Part shown: one piece after another, positions 38,201 to 50,762 of the stretch | Layout of the letters: each line of letters begins with the position of its first letter | Numbering within the stretch: the first letter of the stretch is position 1 | Source of the DNA: Amphimedon queenslandica | Taxonomy: Eukaryota > Porifera > Demospongiae > Haplosclerida > Niphatidae | DNA: 64,000 bases | Reading direction: 5' to 3' | Assembly: GCF_000090795.2 (NCBI RefSeq) | Contig: NW_003546242.1 | Location: 299,286-363,285 of the forward strand | Notes under the pieces: generated by a model | The model's database searches: none | What the model was told of the DNA's origin: nothing | The model's input: only the letters and a program-made list of their open reading frames with translations | Translations under genes and position numbers: made by a program

Positions 38201-41200
38201 GGTAGGAAAAAAGTTGGATCTAATGCAAAAAATTAAAGTATTTCTTTAAAATAATTATCAGCACCTCTTTCATTTCTCTCATTAAGTCACTTTCAGAAGA
38301 TTTTCCCAGCATTGATGAAGCAATGATAGACTTTGCAAGGGATTTTGAACTGCCGGGTTTACCAATAAGAAACAAAGGAATCCTCAACTCGATACAAATA
38401 ACCATCATAAAAATATTCTCTTTCAATGCAGCATTTCTAGCAATGTTTGGACCCAACTTCATATTATCAAGCAACACATCCTGACACCTATCAAAAATTA
38501 AAATTATTGACTAAATTCTAGCTTAAACAATACCATTTGATCTCATTAAAAAATTGCTTTTTTCCTCCAAGTTTTAGTGGATCAGTAAATTGACGAATAA
38601 CGCCAGTTTCATATTTCATTCTGTCCTGCAGTTTAGAAAGATAGCAGACACTTACTGCTAGTACAAGGGAACGAGTAATGCAGTCAAGTGGTTGCTTTCC
38701 CTATAAATAGAAAGTAATTTTATAAATACAAGCACAATTGTGAAGGTAGATCTACCTCAGCTCTAGCCTTTTCATCAACTTTACTATAAAAAAGAGTGCT
38801 TTTTTGAACAAAGTATTTAAAAACTAGCATTGCCCGATGAACATCTCTTAAACTTACAAAGCTACATTCATCCTAATAAGAATTTATGAATTATTATAAT
38901 AATAAAGTATCAGTAAATATCTTTTACTTTTTTTCCTTTCATATATTGCTGAGACCAAGCCACAACATTAGTTATAGACTTCACAAATTTTCCTTTAACT
39001 TGAGGTATTTCTTGACATTGTTCTGAAACAATCTGCTCTATATATTTTTCCTCATTTTCAATGCTTAACTGCCCAAAATCATATACAAATGGTCTCATAC
39101 TAGGAGGTAAATCTAAGACTCTATACACCAGTTGTCTCAGTGGGATGTTACCTGTACAATGAAACTAATTATTTTTAAATGCAAAAAGCATGTACCCAGT
39201 TTTTGACTGGTTTCATTGGCCTTTACATAAAAGCCTAAGCCAGCTGATTCCAGTTTATAGATCATTTCTTCATTATGCCTAATAAAAACATGATGTTAGT
39301 AGGTCTATTTATGCACACTCTAACTTTCTGTATGGGTTACAGGCAGCAATAAATTTAACATCATTTTTAATAGGTCTTCCATTCACACGTCTATCACACA
39401 TTACTTCTTTAATTAACCCAACTGCATCACTTGTGTTAGCTTCATCAAAAAACAATATTGTATCAAGATTTATATTTGTCTTTGCAAGTTCTTCAGCTTC
39501 CATGACTTGCTTAGCAACATCAGCTTTTGAAATTCCTCCATGCATCTAGTATGGATATCTTATTATTTTGTAATAGCTACAAATTACCTTCATTATAAGC
39601 ATATTTTTTACATTTTTTGTTCTTTTGCTATAATTTTGAGCAATTAGATCACACATGTATCTAATTAGTCTTGTCTTTCCACAGCCTGTTTCTCCCATTA
39701 GTATGACAGGTATATTACACCTATGATGTTTAAAAATAAATCAATATGGCTATTATGCTGTAAATGATTTGCATCTTATTAACTATATTTATAGCTTAAG
39801 CCCTCCATACCCTAGGCAACATGTTGTTAGCAACATTTGTGGTTACTTTGACTTGTAATCAACGTGTTGCTAAAAATAAAAATCAGTTCTATTTTTGCAA
39901 GAAGTTGCTCGAAAGATTATAATACCGTACAGCTGGTTAATTTTGTGGAGAAAAATTTTGCAAATCCTTAAAAATAACCTGATTTGCGGATTAAATATTT
40001 GCGGTTTTGACAGTTATTGTAGCATTATCTACTGTGGTCATGCATGAATTTCATTATTTTGCAGATTTAAATTTTGCGCTTTAAATGGAATCGCAAACTC
40101 GCAAAATTTAATTCCCCGCAAATATTTCCTGCTGTACGGTAACCACAAATGTTGCTAGCAACATGTTGCCTGGTGTATGGAGGGTATGATTACCTGAATT
40201 TCATATAAATTGCCATCATTTTTATAACATTATCAATAGTAAGAACATAAGTTGGGTCAGGGTCAATGTGTCCTTCTAATCCCATTACTGCTGCAAGTTT
40301 TTGAATCCAATTATCATAATTTTTGGAGAAGTCCACCCCATTTCTTGTTAGACCTTCATATAGCTGAGGTGTCATTATCTTGGGTTCAATGACTTTTTTT
40401 GTTACAGGATCCAGTAGATCGCCATTACTACTGACATTAAATCCAACAAAAGTAATACTGTGCCCATCCTTATTGAAAAAGAGGTATGAATGATTACTTG
40501 AAAGGAAAATAAAATTTTAATTAATATTACAATGACAGCTACACTTACTTCCTCTCCCATACTTTACTGTCATCAATTTGGAAATTTCTTATTTTATCAT
40601 ATGCAGCTGAGCCTTGATTTTCAATATCAACTTCTCCTTTTAAAGAAGAAGTAGCAAAGTCCTATCAATTTACATTAAACTAGATGTGAGATAAGGGAAA
40701 AAAATACTTTGGACATTCTTATCATAAACTTCACTGAAAATGTCTTTAATCCAGAAAAAATATTTCCAGCTAATTTTGTATTGCAAAATACTGATTCTTC
40801 ACATGGTTTCAACTGCATGCTCAAAAAAGTTACGAAGTGATTTAATTCAGACCAAGATGGATCCTTCACTCCACAATATCTACCGTATAGCGAAATTTAT
40901 TGATGAAGGTTTTATTTTGATGAGTTGACGATTTAAAATAAAACGGCAAATTTTAAAACTGTCAAAAATTTTGTACTTTTGTACCACGTGTACGTGAAGG
41001 ACACTATTCGTCAAATTAAAAATCGCCAACTGGGGAAATTTACTGTTTTCGTCAAATTTTTTACTCATCAATAAATCCCGCTATACAGTATACAAAAATA
41101 TATATGTAAAATTAATATTAATTTAAATTAATTTAGATCTAACTTACTTTAACAATACTTGCAAACGTCTGACTTGAACTACCTTTTGTTTATCACTATC

Positions 41201-44200
41201 AGAGGATTTAGACTTATCTATTTTCACTAAGTAATTATGAACAAATTTAAACTTTTCTGATTTAATCTCATCAATATTTACGATTTCTCGAACAGAATCT
41301 AGATTTATGATGAAACTTTTCTGATGATGGCTAACATTACATATACCTCTTTTATCATTTTCTAGCATATTTAGAACACATTTTGGTGACATGCATGTTA
41401 TTTTTGGCAGCAAATCAAGCAGAGCAATAGTACTTAACAGAAAGGGCCTTTGATCCTACAACAAAAGGCATCAGCAAAAAATTATGTAATATTCATACCT
41501 TCAATATGGTAGCTTCAAGTATATAATAGTAAACTTGATGACACCTCCATACTCTACCTCGACTGTCCTTGAAAGCTCGAAGAATAAGTAGAGAAAAAAG
41601 TATAGAATCAAGTTCTCTTAAAACCTATACATTATTACCAATGATTTCTGCTGTGAATAAAGAAGTAATTAATTTATACTCACATTGGCTGAAATATCAA
41701 TATGAAATATTGTGGCTTCAATTTTATTTTGATTAACGCTAAATAATCCTTTGAAAATGTCATCATTAGTAACATTTGGTCCATGTATTGGCAGGACAGC
41801 ATGTTGTAACCAGTTTCTTTGTATCATTTTCTTAATGCATAATGTTTTACCCATTCCTGGTCTTTCTGAAGTTACCAATCTTACATAAGATCTAAAAAAT
41901 AGTCATTAGATTTTTTTGCTTCTCAAACACTTACTTATCTGGGTCAATGTTAGATGCCTGTACTTTTACTCCAGGCTGGCAAACAAAATGATTCATCAAG
42001 TATTGAGAAAAAATTTCATCTGTGTATATGACATTACCGTAAGGTCGATTGTAAATTTGAAGCCTTGAAACTATGTGCGATTTATCCAAATTTTTATTAG
42101 TGCATACAATAACTAATTTATAGTCTAAAAACAAAATAGATCTATATTAGACACTCAGATTTTATTTACCATTTTTTCCTTGAGTACATTGAAATAATAA
42201 TTTTAGTGCTTCATCACAGACTTGGTAAGATAATAGTTCAGCATGTGCTAAACAGAATATTCTAAAGTGATTAGGGTCCCCCAAAGCTCTTTGAAATAAA
42301 AGATGAATTTCTTCAATTGTTGTATTATCATTACAAATAAGGATTTCTTCATATAGTGGCAATGGAAGGTCCATATTTTCCATGTACAAAGAGAGAATAA
42401 CTTTTAAAACTCCATCTATTGAAAAAATTAATAATAGTAATGGATTCTACATTTTAAAACATGCAAACCTGGAGAAGCGACCACTAAATTTGGTTCTCCT
42501 TGCTTCAAAAACTTTGGAAATTTTCGTTCTTTTGTAATAGGGCCTATAAGTCAAAATAAAATTGTTTATAAATTGACTCCATTCAGGAACATTTAAACCA
42601 GGGTTTCCCTTAGGATTTTGGCATAGTACTCATGCAGCTTCTTGTCAGTGAATTGTAAAGCCCTGTACTGTAGTACTACAGGGTATATTTGACAAAAATT
42701 GTGGGAAGAGAATTCTCCAGTTTTATATATTTTTTATACACAAGTTCCTATGTAGAGTAGAAAATTTAAGCTGATTGAATCGAACATAGATTTTTGAATT
42801 TTAAAGTTGTTAAAAAATCAGGCCAAACACCCAGACTATACTATATTGTACAGAAACAGACCAAATTTTGTTAGAAATGGCTAGAACAGAATTCCATAGT
42901 TTTCATATTTTTTGATACGTACACACGTACTTAAATTTTTAAAATTTTTAGCTGATTTTGATTATAATTGAATGTTTAATGAATTTTTAAATTTGCATAA
43001 AATGTCATGCACCTGTTTGTGCTTGATGACAAATGCTGTTTTGTTCACTTAGCATGCCTGTGGGAAATCCTGATTTAACCATACATATTAAATATAAAGG
43101 TTGATTTATTATGGTATTTTATGAAAAATAGATGCATCATCTAATGTAAAATCAAGGGTGAATTAATCAATCCTAAATATATATAGTTTATGTTAGATTT
43201 AGGCTAAAATTATGCAAAAATATGGCCTTGAACTATTTTCATCAAACAACAATTTGTAGTGGAAGTGAACATACCAAAAGATGTGCATGTAAATAATGCT
43301 TGGACTATTTCAATAGTAATCACACATAAAACTATTGTTTAGGTTTACCCATGTCGTTAAGTTTGCTTAACAATTTTGCAAGTTTTTTAAGTGAAAATGA
43401 AGTTTCAGAATTATTATGAGAAGTTGAAATATCAGTGCCAATGACATCACTACAAAGTAAACATGAACATAAGTAAAATAATAAATTAATTTTTACCATT
43501 CACTAGAAGTAGAAGTTGACTGCTGTTTAATGGCATCTGAAAATAAACTTGCTGTTATCAAATCATCATCATCAGGATGCTTTTCTGCTGCTTCCAAAGG
43601 TATTTGTGATGAGTGTTCAAATAGTGCTGGTACTACATTTTGAACTACTGAATGATTTTTTTTCATTAACATAGGTTCACTAGAAGGGGAATGTGCTTGC
43701 TGCTCAATTGAATGAGATCCATCATAATTATTCAATACTGGCTCTTCAATAGCTGTTGCATTAATTTTCTGTTCAATCTGAACATTATCAAAACACCACA
43801 ACTCAACACTTTCTTCTATATCTGGATTTGGAGCCTTTTCAAAAGCTAAAAGAATTAGTTTTCGTGGAAAATCAAATGCTTGTATTAAGTTTTCTAGTAT
43901 TTTATGTTGTTTAGATGTCAAATTACAATTTTCTCCTAATTCAGATGGTGGAATAGATGGAAGAATTGTTAATTCATCAGCTATATACTCTTTTGAACTC
44001 ATTTCCTTGATGTGACAATCATTTTGCAGTGAGGCAGCATGTTTATTTTGTCCATCAACTTCATCTTCATCCTCATTGCTATCATTATTAACTTGTTGAA
44101 TTAGAGACACTACTTGCTCAGCAGTGACATTCTGTGACAATGACTGTAATAAACTCAAAACTCCAGCTTGTACATCACTAGGTTTGACAATGCAACATAA

Positions 44201-47200
44201 TTCCTTTTGTAGCAATAGCAACTGCTGAGTAGTGTAGTAGCTCAAGCAATAATATTTTTGTCTTGTTTTGTTTACCATTTTTTGCCAATTTTCTAGATCC
44301 TTTGTCATTTTTTTGCGAACAGTCATCAGTATATTCATAATATTGGGATGGTTACAAGAAAAAAATTGCACCCATCCGACATATTCACAATGACTTTGCT
44401 GATGTAACTGAATGAGTAACTCTCCTATGTGGCATACAGTGTTAAGTACCTATTTGAAAAGATAATTTATTATTCTGTTGAAATTAAATGTAGGAAAGCA
44501 TGAATTGCTTTTACCAAAAATATCATATTGACTAAAAGCATAATGGCATCATTGGCATTAAAATTTATGCTAATCTAGATCTACTGCACATTTTTTTGTC
44601 AAATGTAAAACTATAAAGGAGGTTATGGCTTATGACACTGCAATTTGTTTCTAGCTACAATATTTCTGGTCACCATGCAAATATTGGGAGTCAACTAAGT
44701 TTTTAAATTCAAGTATGTGCAACAAAAACCAAATGTCACTCATCTCCTGTATTTTGATATTGGTATGTTTTATAGATGTAATTGTTACTAACTTCTCCAA
44801 ATTGTTCTTTATCATTTGATTTGTTCCCCATTATCAAAACAAGTTTGCTCTCCAAGTGTTTTAGCTCATCTATTGTGTAATTCTGCTGTGGTAGTGTCAT
44901 AGGACATTTTTGTAGGTCCATCTGTATTATGTCAGAAAGTTTAGAACAAGGCATTTCAGCATGACAACCAACTATATAGCAGCCATATTTATTTATATTT
45001 TTCATTTGGCCAATATAAGTCTCCTCCATTGGACCTTTCATCTTCTGTGCCAATGTTTTGTACCATTCTATTTGTTTGCCACAATCACTCTGTAAAATTA
45101 TCATAATAATAGAACAAAAACACTACCTTACCAATTTTTGTGGAAGAGTTGGATCATGTTTAAGAGATTCCCATACATGTACAAAATTTTCTTCCAATTC
45201 TTTATAGCCAGTACTTTTTGGTATGTGGTAAATTAATGTAGCAAATGCATTGCCTATTGTGCGCAAATTTGAAAGAGCATCCTGTGCATAGTCATCCTCT
45301 CCACCACTACCAGTAGTAAGAGCAATGGTGATAAATTGCTGCAGATCGAGTACACCTACAATAATTTAAAAATTTAAATTGAAGTCAAAAGCTACAAACA
45401 AACTTCTTGTTTCTCTTTTGATCCATTTAATTAGCTCTTGACAGTTAGCAAAAATTTTTAAACAGGACAATTTGTTTTCATCAGAACTAATCCCATGTAA
45501 AAAGTTGCCTGTTTCTACTAAACTTTCATTAACAAATTGTAGGCACTGATCAGAAACTGATTTTTCAAACTGTAAATAAAGGAAAATAAAAAAATAATGC
45601 ATGGATTTACCTGTGCAGCTAATTGTTCAATAATTCTGAAATCTCCAGTTAAGGTAAGTGCATCCTTTAAATTCAGAAAGGCTTTAGCTGTGCTTGCATG
45701 TTGACATAGTAAGCGATATTGTTGCATTCTTTGAACACAGTATATTATCCAAAAGGGATCACTAGTACATGCACTTCCGTTGCATTCACATATTCCTCTA
45801 TGTAAAGTGCTAACTTCTGCTTGAAGTTTTTCTTCTGAGTATTGATCTAACAGCACATCAACTATTGACAATTTGACACTTCTGTCCTTTAAGCTCTCAA
45901 GATGCTCACAGCAACGCTTAAAAACAGGATTCCAAATATACTGTACAACATCACCAATCTGTAAGTCTGTGCCATGGCATTGCTCTATCTGTTCATTCCA
46001 AAATTTTTGAAATGTATTACTTCGATGGCTAAGAGACAAAATTGTGAATTTATCAAGGATAGTGAAAAGAGGGGCAGCAGACTGAAAAGCAAAAACAAAT
46101 ATTTGACCATTTTTCTCATAGCAAATTGATGATATGGGTTTTTCAGAAAAGTCTAAATTTAGATTTCTTTTTAATTCCTCTAGCCCTACTTGCAAAATTA
46201 TTGAAACACAAGGCTATATAATAACTGACTGACCATATATATTTGCACTTGGAAGATTTTGAACAAGTACTGATAAATTTTTATGCTGTGAAGCATATGT
46301 TGTGTACTTTTTCAAGTGGCCTAAAAGAGTTGCATTGAACCGGCCTGGCATAGTTCCCAAATTTTTGTCATGGAAAATTGCTCCATACAACTTTTCCATC
46401 CTGGTTTGTTTCTCTTTTATCATTTCAAGATTGTGGACAGTAATTGAGCCATCTAAGATGCAGGTAGATATGTTAACTACAATGACATATGCTTTGTGAC
46501 AGATGTCTTGATCACTATTCGATGTTTTAGAATGTCTTACTATTATAGTTTAATACAATTAGATTTCAATTGTGCTATAAAATATTTACCTTGAATTTTT
46601 AACAATGTTGGCCAAAGATCCCAATTGAGAATAGCTTCAATATTCAAACTTAAATCAGGATATTTTATTGGTAATAATTTTTTTATAATAGCCAAACCAA
46701 TTTCTGATTGCTCAATTGTAGTCTTACTCTGATCACTTATGCAGCATTCCTGTTAACAATATGATAGACTATAATATACTATAATATTCTTACTGGGGTA
46801 GTAATAAACTTTTTGAAGCTTTTTTCTAATTCCTCAGTAATGCAGTCTTTAAACAGTGGTTTCATTTTTTTAAAAGCTTTGAAATTTGCTATTATTTCAA
46901 TCTTGTCATCTATTGAGTCCAGCTAAATATTAATAAAAATTAAATTTATACTATATTTAAAAGGCTAACAAAATTTATACTTTTATAATCCGAGAAAGCA
47001 GCACATTTTCTACAACTGATTCCCAGATTTTCATTAATTCAGCTGAACATTGTAGTGACAACATTTCATTCCACATCTGTTAATTTAAATTAATACTGGA
47101 TCAAAGACTACATACAAAATTTGATTTTACTTCAAACTCTCTTGGATTCTGAAATTGTGTTCTTCCTGAAAAAGACTCACACATTCTGTTTCCAAAATGT

Positions 47201-50200
47201 TGACCTCCAATTTCTTTGCTAACGTATACTGATAAGTAAAATGTTAGTTTAGCAAATTCTGGCAACAAATTTTTGCTAGAACAAACTGGCAATGAATACA
47301 CTTGTAAAGTCAAAGATATGCCTTGCAAAATTAGGGCAGGCATGTTAAGTCTCATACTCATAAGGGATTCCATCAAATATTCAGCAGATTTTAAAATTTG
47401 AGACACTTGGATAGCATCAACTCTGTATGAATCATTACAGATGCTGGAACAATAGGTTTACCCTAACCTTTGCTTATGTGCATCTTCTTCAATCTTTAAA
47501 GAAATGACATGCAACCATCTTTTCACCTATAAAAGTGCAGCATGACATATTAGGGAATGGTAAATAATGTCAGGATCAGTGTGATTAAAATTTTAAAATA
47601 ATTTGATTGCACACATTTAAGATTTAAGGCTTGCTTACAGTTCCTCTATTAACTGTGTTCAGCAATAAAGCAGCTCTTGAAATTGAATAAAATGGATTTA
47701 TGACAGTGAATAACTTCTCATACACAGTTGAAGGCCAACTGTAAATAAAATTTGGCAAAAAGTGAGGATAAAGTGTAAGCCAAGATTCCAAATCATGATA
47801 AACCTGTATTGAACAGCTGCAAAATACTTTCATTAGACATGCATTGCAAAAATTCATAACTTACTTTGGGTCCCATTTTCTATTTGCAATTGCTTTCAAT
47901 ATACACCAATAAACTTGATTCTGGCCATGTGGAACCCACTGTATATAATTTGGGAATTGATTAACATCAATAGTCGGTAGCTGCTTGTTCATGATGAGAT
48001 AAATTAAAAATGCTACTCTCAAAACATTTGATACATAAATGGGAGCTGATTTTGAATCAATCAATCTTTTACAACAAGCTTCTACTCCATTAATAAATAA
48101 ATGTCTATGTAATGAAAATAAATATTAATTTACAAAAAGAAAACTTACTTCAGTTCATCATTATTATGAAGTAAATTTTTAAGAATATCAAGCTGATCAC
48201 AACGCTGGTTTTCATAATCAATACCTGGGTATATAAAAATCAAACTCAATAATGCATTGACATCCCTTGAACGTATATTAGAATGCTTGATTTCCAATTT
48301 CTGAAGACAACAAATAATGAGAGCTGCCACAACAACAATTTTTTTATATTGAACTGCTTTTTCATTCATATGGTATTCAACTATTGAGAACAACAGTAAC
48401 TTTATTTCCTATTAAAAATGCACAATTTTCATTAAAACAAAAATGTCATTAATGCATATCATTAAAGTATTTATAGTAGTTAACTGTATTAAAGAATTAC
48501 ATAAAAAGATACCTTTTCCAAATTTTGAAATGACAAAATTGGTGTAGTGCTCTTGATGTCTGAGCCCTCTTCTTGAATCCACATATTACTTAAGCAGTCA
48601 TAAACTTCCATAACACTACTGACAAGATCATTTCCAGACACTTGAATATTGCCAGTATGAAGAGCTTTGAGCTGATCTTGAAGATAAATATGTAAGCATC
48701 TCTTTCTTGTAATATCCTCTTCTCTAAAAACAAAATCTTTAACAGTGCTTGCAATCATTCTCCAATTATTTCTCTTTTCTTCAATTTGTGGCAAAATTGC
48801 CATATCATACTGATGATTACCTGTTATAAATAATTAATCTGTGACCAACTTTAAATTCATTAATACCTCTGCGAACTTTAAGGACACGATGAGTATTCTC
48901 AGGTAAATTTTTTGTCACATTACAAGTAATGTACTCAGGTTGATGAGTACCCTTTGTGGCAGCTGAGTTCACATGGTATCTATACAGAGTGTTATCATAA
49001 TTAACACCATGATTCATTTTCAAATCATATGTGAGCTCTTTCATGTCATCATTACCTCTGTGGATGCAACATTATTTTAAAATACTTTTACATCATATGT
49101 ACCTAATCACTTTTAATGGCTCACTCCAATCATCAATTTGTTTATGAGAAAACTTAATGTACACTCTTGTTTGTCCATCCCATTGCCACAATTTTGTTGG
49201 TAACAATGCATGAAAAACAATTGTTCCTGACTGAGGTCTATGCCTAAAAAAAGGTATTGAGCTAGACATATTGAGAACTGAATAAACTTGTAGTTGTAAT
49301 AATTGTTTTTAATTAATTTTTTGGGGCATAAATGGGCATTTAAAAATATTATTATTGTTTATCTGCATTTACTGCTTCTTATGATGACACTATAGAGTTA
49401 TATGAAATCTTCTTTTTCCTTTCATTTTTGTCTTCTTCTGAAGCATGTGATATACTCAGCTATATATGTCTCATTTAATTCTTCTTGTCATCCAAATCGA
49501 GTCTTAAGCTTTTTCTTAGTTGTACTATTAACACTTTTACTTTGAATTCACACATAGCTTCCCTCAATTAACATCCTCTCCACTTCTCACTATCCACTCT
49601 TGCCATTATTGACATCATATTTTGATGTCAATAATCTATGCACTTTTGATGTTATGTGTCCATGTTGTAACTGCATTATTCTTATTCACTTATGACATTA
49701 ATAATCACTTGCATTCATGTTTTTATTTTTTTAAAACTCACTGGCTAAGTGTATGGGTTTCCTTCAGCACACTCAATTATACTTTGATTTTAATATTAAT
49801 ATTGTGTGCTACATTTCCTATTTCTTTGGTTATCCAATAGATTCAATAAAGTATCTATGTTGAATAATATTTTATTATAGCTTCTGTCAAAAGCATGGGA
49901 AAATTTGAGAACTTGTGGGTTCAAAGTGCATGATAATGCCAAAAATTCTAACAATTTGTGGTACAACACATCAAATAAAAATACAGTGGTGTATTGCTAA
50001 AATTTAAGAGCTAACCTGACCACCATTCCAGTAAGAGCATTGTTAGGTATGTCACGAGGGCATATAGGTTCATAAATATGTAAATTCGAAGGTGAATCAG
50101 GACACATTTTCCCACCACTTATTGATTGTGGATTTGAAGCTGAATCAGGGAACAATTCACCACTTATTGGTTGTGGATTTGAAGCTGAATCAGGGAACAA

Positions 50201-50674
50201 TTCACCACTTATTGGTTGTGGATTTGAAGCTGAATCAGGGAACAATTCACCACTTATTGGTTGTGGATTTGAAGCTGAATCAGGGAACAATTCACCACTT
50301 TGTGGCTGTGAATTTGTAGGCGAACCAGGGCATAATTCACTGCTTATTGCTTGCAGATCTAGAATACTTGGTGGAATACTTTCTTGTTCTTTTTGACATT
50401 TGTAACACTTCAAAAGCTCTTTTACAAGAAATGCATTGCAATCAGAATTACTGCAGCGCTTAAGTGGGGTATAATCAAAGTCATTTGGATTTAAAGGTGC
50501 TAAACAGTTTTTACACAGTTTTCTGTCAGGAACATAAAGATGACATAAAAGGCATTGTTTTCTTTTAAATCTTGGCTCTCCACACTGGCTGCAAAAACGT
50601 GCATCAACAGAAGGAAAAGGTTCATGACAGTGCCTGCAATTTGATATTGCTGAACCATCAGATGTTTGAGACAT
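29297..50674 (-). CDS. RNF213 (mysterin)-like AAA+ E3 ubiquitin ligase
   Basis: A multi-exon gene of several dozen exons across 21.4 kb, mostly joined by short introns; I estimate roughly 4,500-5,000 aa. It starts at MSQTSDGS (an in-frame Met eight codons upstream is an alternative) and ends YQHRSMHLI-stop. Order from the N terminus: paired zinc ribbons, a 15-residue tandem repeat, CBM20-like domain, long helical arm, AAA+ units, helical E3 shell, RZ finger, C-terminal domain. Diagnostic strings are GMGKT (AAA2), GETGCGKT with ILFFDEAN (AAA3), GKPGSSKS with VVLDEVGLAEDS (AAA4), ETGRTVILLNL with YVDLGLQTHRVKCRVH (next unit), and CQNGHPYFIG with CGRPWTRSTCPVC (RZ finger). Human RNF213 is 5,207 aa, so the length fits. 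Known family role: a giant ATP-regulated ubiquitin ligase acting on lipid droplets and on intracellular pathogens. The RING finger is absent (separate entry). Exact exon borders in the helical arm are less certain. Confidence 0.88.
31865..32065 (-). other. RZ-type zinc finger
   Basis: Two exons join at 32016/31967 with phase 0 to give TECQNGHPYFIGD then CGRPWTRSTCPVCQSPIGG, with the Cys, His, Cys and C-P-x-C ligands of the RNF213/ZNFX1 RZ finger. In human RNF213 this finger carries the ubiquitin-transfer activity, including ubiquitylation of lipopolysaccharide, without needing the RING. Confidence 0.9.
33498..34275 (-). other. E3 shell segment with RING finger missing
   Basis: Consecutive exons read WQRVRVVQLFIEHVAMK to KRIDR (ends near 33914), then MIEKQKDFTKKK to LLEKNSE (about 33879-33770), then HKMQKQICHCSNSFFMEVV onward to 33498. 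The flanks match the human RNF213 sequence either side of its RING (MTLFVEHML before, HMCNNFFVDLVSTMCF after). Only about 30 lysine-rich residues lie between them and there is no C-x2-C/C-x-H zinc pattern. Splice phases are consistent, so I see no room for a skipped RING exon in the two introns. Confidence 0.72.
39801..40184. mobile_element. MITE with 46-bp TIRs in an RNF213-like intron
   Basis: ccctccataccctaggcaac (from 39801) is matched in reverse by gttgcctggtgtatggaggg (to 40184). The inverted repeats extend about 46 bp each, to 39846 and from 40139. The right end lies about ten bases from the donor splice site of the exon at 40196. A second element (39925-40139) sits within it. Confidence 0.75.
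39925..40139. mobile_element. CCGTA-type MITE, copy 1 (nested)
   Basis: The ends are ccgtacagc and gctgtacgg, flanked by TA on both sides, and the element is 215 bp long. It sits inside the larger MITE at 39801-40184. Related copies occur at 40883-41088 and 51341-51544. Confidence 0.7.
40883..41088. mobile_element. CCGTA-type MITE, copy 2
   Basis: The ends are ccgtatagcg and cgctatacag, with inner repeats aatttattgatga and tcatcaataaatc. It is flanked by TA and is 206 bp long, in an intron of the RNF213-like gene. Confidence 0.7.
42598..43072. mobile_element. MITE-like element, second copy of the 184-711 family
   Basis: It starts cagggtttcccttagg, then ttttggcatagta, and ends gtgggaaatcctg. 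The start matches the reverse complement of the right end of the element at 184-711 over about 35 bp, so the two copies are inverted relative to each other. It lies in an intron of the RNF213-like gene and explains that intron's unusual length. Confidence 0.65.
48830..49243 (-). other. CBM20-like carbohydrate-binding region
   Basis: The exon 49243-49103 encodes SGTIVFHALLPTKLWQWDG and RVYIKFSHKQIDDW, and the next exon continues VIRGNDDMKELTYDLKM. This matches the order and hydrophobic pattern of the CBM20 domain near the N terminus of RNF213, which is linked to glycogen or lipid-droplet association in the human protein. Confidence 0.7.
49244..50015 (-). other. First intron of the RNF213-like gene
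   Basis: 772-bp intron with donor gtcag|gttagc and acceptor tttttag|gcatag. It contains a short inverted repeat at about 49604-49634 (attattgacatcat and atgatgtcaataat types). No exon is seen in it. Confidence 0.65.
49997..50674 (-). other. N-terminal zinc ribbons and 15-residue repeats
   Basis: The first exon (50674-50016) has CRHCHEPF and FCSQCGEP, then CLLCHLY, CKNC, CSNSDC and CYKCQKE pairs, which look like two or more zinc ribbons. Human RNF213 starts with a single ribbon of the FCSQCGE kind. Then a 45-bp unit encoding GELFPDSASNPQPIS repeats four times nearly exactly, with degenerate copies on both sides (about 50085-50345). The exon ends GMVV and splices in phase 2 to 49243. Confidence 0.8.
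50085..50345. repeat. 45-bp in-frame minisatellite
   Basis: Four almost identical 45-bp units plus flanking degenerate units inside the first coding exon of the RNF213-like gene. Each unit is 15 codons, so copy-number change keeps the frame. Confidence 0.85.
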
Positions 50675-50762
50675 GATATTGGCTAAATAAGAAAACATAT
50701 GTAAATATTATTAGCAATCAAAGCCATTTGCATGATTAATTTGAGGTGCCACATTATATTAT

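Larger units (their letters stand above)
36170..43450 (-). other. Dynein-like AAA+ motor core
   Basis: Walker A-like GMGKT lies at 41845-41870, Walker A GETGCGKT at 39674-39697, Walker B ILFFDEAN at 39437-39462, Walker A GKPGSSKS at 38341-38364, and Walker B VLDEVG at about 38071-38106. As in human RNF213, AAA3 and AAA4 keep both Walker motifs, while the GMGKT unit lacks an acidic Walker B (IFHIDISANV). The core is therefore predicted to hydrolyse ATP at two sites. Confidence 0.85.

Noticed and set aside
44300-44735. Possible independent gene in the long RNF213-like intron
   Set aside because: No domain or coherent splice pattern was seen, only AT-rich sequence.
50092-50319. Plus-strand frame with a repeated LVVDLKLNQGTIHH unit
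   Set aside because: Antisense of the 45-bp coding minisatellite in the RNF213-like first exon.
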